From Inhella gelatinilytica (GTDB taxonomy: Bacteria; Pseudomonadota; Gammaproteobacteria; Burkholderiales; Burkholderiaceae_C), in assembly GCF_016093295.1 (NCBI RefSeq), contig NZ_JAEDAL010000001.1, positions 868,001 to 932,000 on the forward strand: DNA of 64,000 bases. The letters run 5' to 3'. The stretch's first letter is position 1. Every line of letters begins with the position of its first letter. A program made the position numbers and the translations under genes. Positions 63,387 through 64,000 of the stretch are shown here, piece by piece. The notes beneath the pieces are model-generated. The model had not been told where the DNA came from and made no database searches. It saw only the letters and a list, made by a program, of their open reading frames with translations.

Positions 63387-64000
63387 ATGGTTTCCGGCGC
63401 GATCCCCAACAGTCGAAAAGCGTGGTCGGTGCTGATCGTCAGCACGCTGGCCTTTACCGTGTGCTTCATGGTCTGGATGATGTTCGGCGTCATCGGCATC
63501 CCCATCAAGAAGCAGCTGGGTCTGAATGCCACCGAATTTGGCCTGCTCACCGCCACGCCGGTGCTGACCGGTTCGTTGGTGCGCGTGCCGCTGGGCATCT
63601 GGACGGACAAGTACGGCGGCCGCATTGTGATGGCGCTCTTGATGGCGGCCACGGTGCCGGCCATCTGGTTGATGGCCTACGCCACCGAGTACTGGCATTT
63701 CCTGGTCATCGGCCTCTTCGTTGGCCTGGCGGGCGGTTCGTTCTCCGTGGGCACGCCCTACGTGGCCCGCTGGTTCCCAGCCAACCGCAAGGGCATGGCC
63801 ATGGGGGTGTATGGCGCCGGCAACTCGGGCGCCGCGGTGAACAAGTTCATCGCTCCGGTGCTGGTGGTGGCCTTTGGCTGGACGATGGTGCCGCAGGTGT
63901 ACGCGGCCATCATGGCCGGAACGGTGCTGCTGTTCTGGTTCTTCAGTCACCACGACCCGGCGCACACGGTGCAGAGCAATGCCAGCTTCATGGAGCAGCT
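63387..64000 (+). CDS. narK: NarK-type nitrate/nitrite transporter (3' part outside window)
   Basis: It starts at ATG 63387, preceded by AGAAGAGGAG. The 204 visible residues hold six TM segments of the MFS fold, with TATPVLTGSLVRVPLGIWTD, FVGLAGGSFSVGTPYVARWF and GVYGAGNSGAAVNKFIAPVL. These match the NarK nitrate/nitrite porter signatures (the nitrate signature GxAGGSFSVG and a later G-rich stretch). It fits with the NarX/NarL genes in the window and may open a nar operon that continues past the right edge. The 120-bp upstream spacer has no clear FNR box. Confidence 0.85.
   Translation, partial: MVSGAIPNSRKAWSVLIVSTLAFTVCFMVWMMFGVIGIPIKKQLGLNATEFGLLTATPVLTGSLVRVPLGIWTDKYGGRIVMALLMAATVPAIWLMAYATEYWHFLVIGLFVGLAGGSFSVGTPYVARWFPANRKGMAMGVYGAGNSGAAVNKFIAPVLVVAFGWTMVPQVYAAIMAGTVLLFWFFSHHDPAHTVQSNASFMEQ

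Noticed and set aside
1-64000. CRISPR arrays, tRNA or rRNA genes, prophage modules, type I secretion genes
   Set aside because: Looked for and not seen in this window. Repeats found are coding repeats of RTX or PPC type or the short repeats listed.

Overview
The window is GC-rich chromosomal DNA whose gene content fits a betaproteobacterium of the order Burkholderiales, probably near the Roseateles / Inhella / Rubrivivax group. The taxonomic guess is inference from gene families: orphan solute-binding-like proteins, DUF2242 lipoprotein, DUF1800/DUF1501 pairs, NarX/NarL and a full Ccm set. No rRNA, tRNA, CRISPR array or recognisable IS transposase was seen.

Left part (1-14.9 kb): two tandem periplasmic solute-binding-like genes (one cut by the window edge, one frameshifted), a TonB-C-like protein, a histidine kinase/response regulator pair, a 14-TM MFS exporter, a DUF2071-like gene, an SPFH membrane protein with an SH3-domain partner, a low-GC orphan gene, an exported M3 oligopeptidase, a DUF1697 gene, and an HTH/nucleotidyltransferase pair that looks like an autoregulated toxin-antitoxin module.

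14.9-34 kb: an OpgB/LtaS-like phosphoglycerol transferase lies between two copies of a 31-bp repeat that is the 5' end of a damaged alpha/beta hydrolase. A yybP-ykoY manganese riboswitch precedes a GDT1/TMEM165-type Mn exporter. Then come a first DUF1800/DUF1501 pair, a TonB-dependent receptor, tRNA 2-selenouridine synthase, an Aer-like chemoreceptor, two more orphan solute-binding-like genes, a DUF2242 lipoprotein, and an AmmeMemoRadiSam pair (MEMO1-AMMECR1 fusion plus radical SAM enzyme).

34-43 kb: the cytochrome c maturation operon ccmABCDEFGHI on the minus strand, most genes overlapping by about 4 bp or less, is divergent from a NarX/NarL-type nitrate-responsive two-component system with an FNR-like box between them. 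A NarK-type transporter starts at the right edge, so the region points to anaerobic nitrate respiration.

43-60 kb: a 17-kb same-strand block is the most unusual part. Three proteins (2663, 668 and 1158 residues) carry serralysin-like HExxHxxGxxH metzincin domains, RTX calcium-binding repeats and one shared C-terminal module, and none has a Sec signal. A second DUF1800 (lipoprotein) and DUF1501 (Tat substrate) pair sits between the second and third, only 9 bp before the third. The 2663-residue gene is a mosaic: one part of its 3' end is nearly identical to the third gene and the rest nearly identical to the second, which suggests recent gene conversion. No type I secretion genes are in the window.

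60-64 kb: a gtrB-gtrA-gtrC-like operon for glycosyl modification of a surface polymer, then the start of narK.
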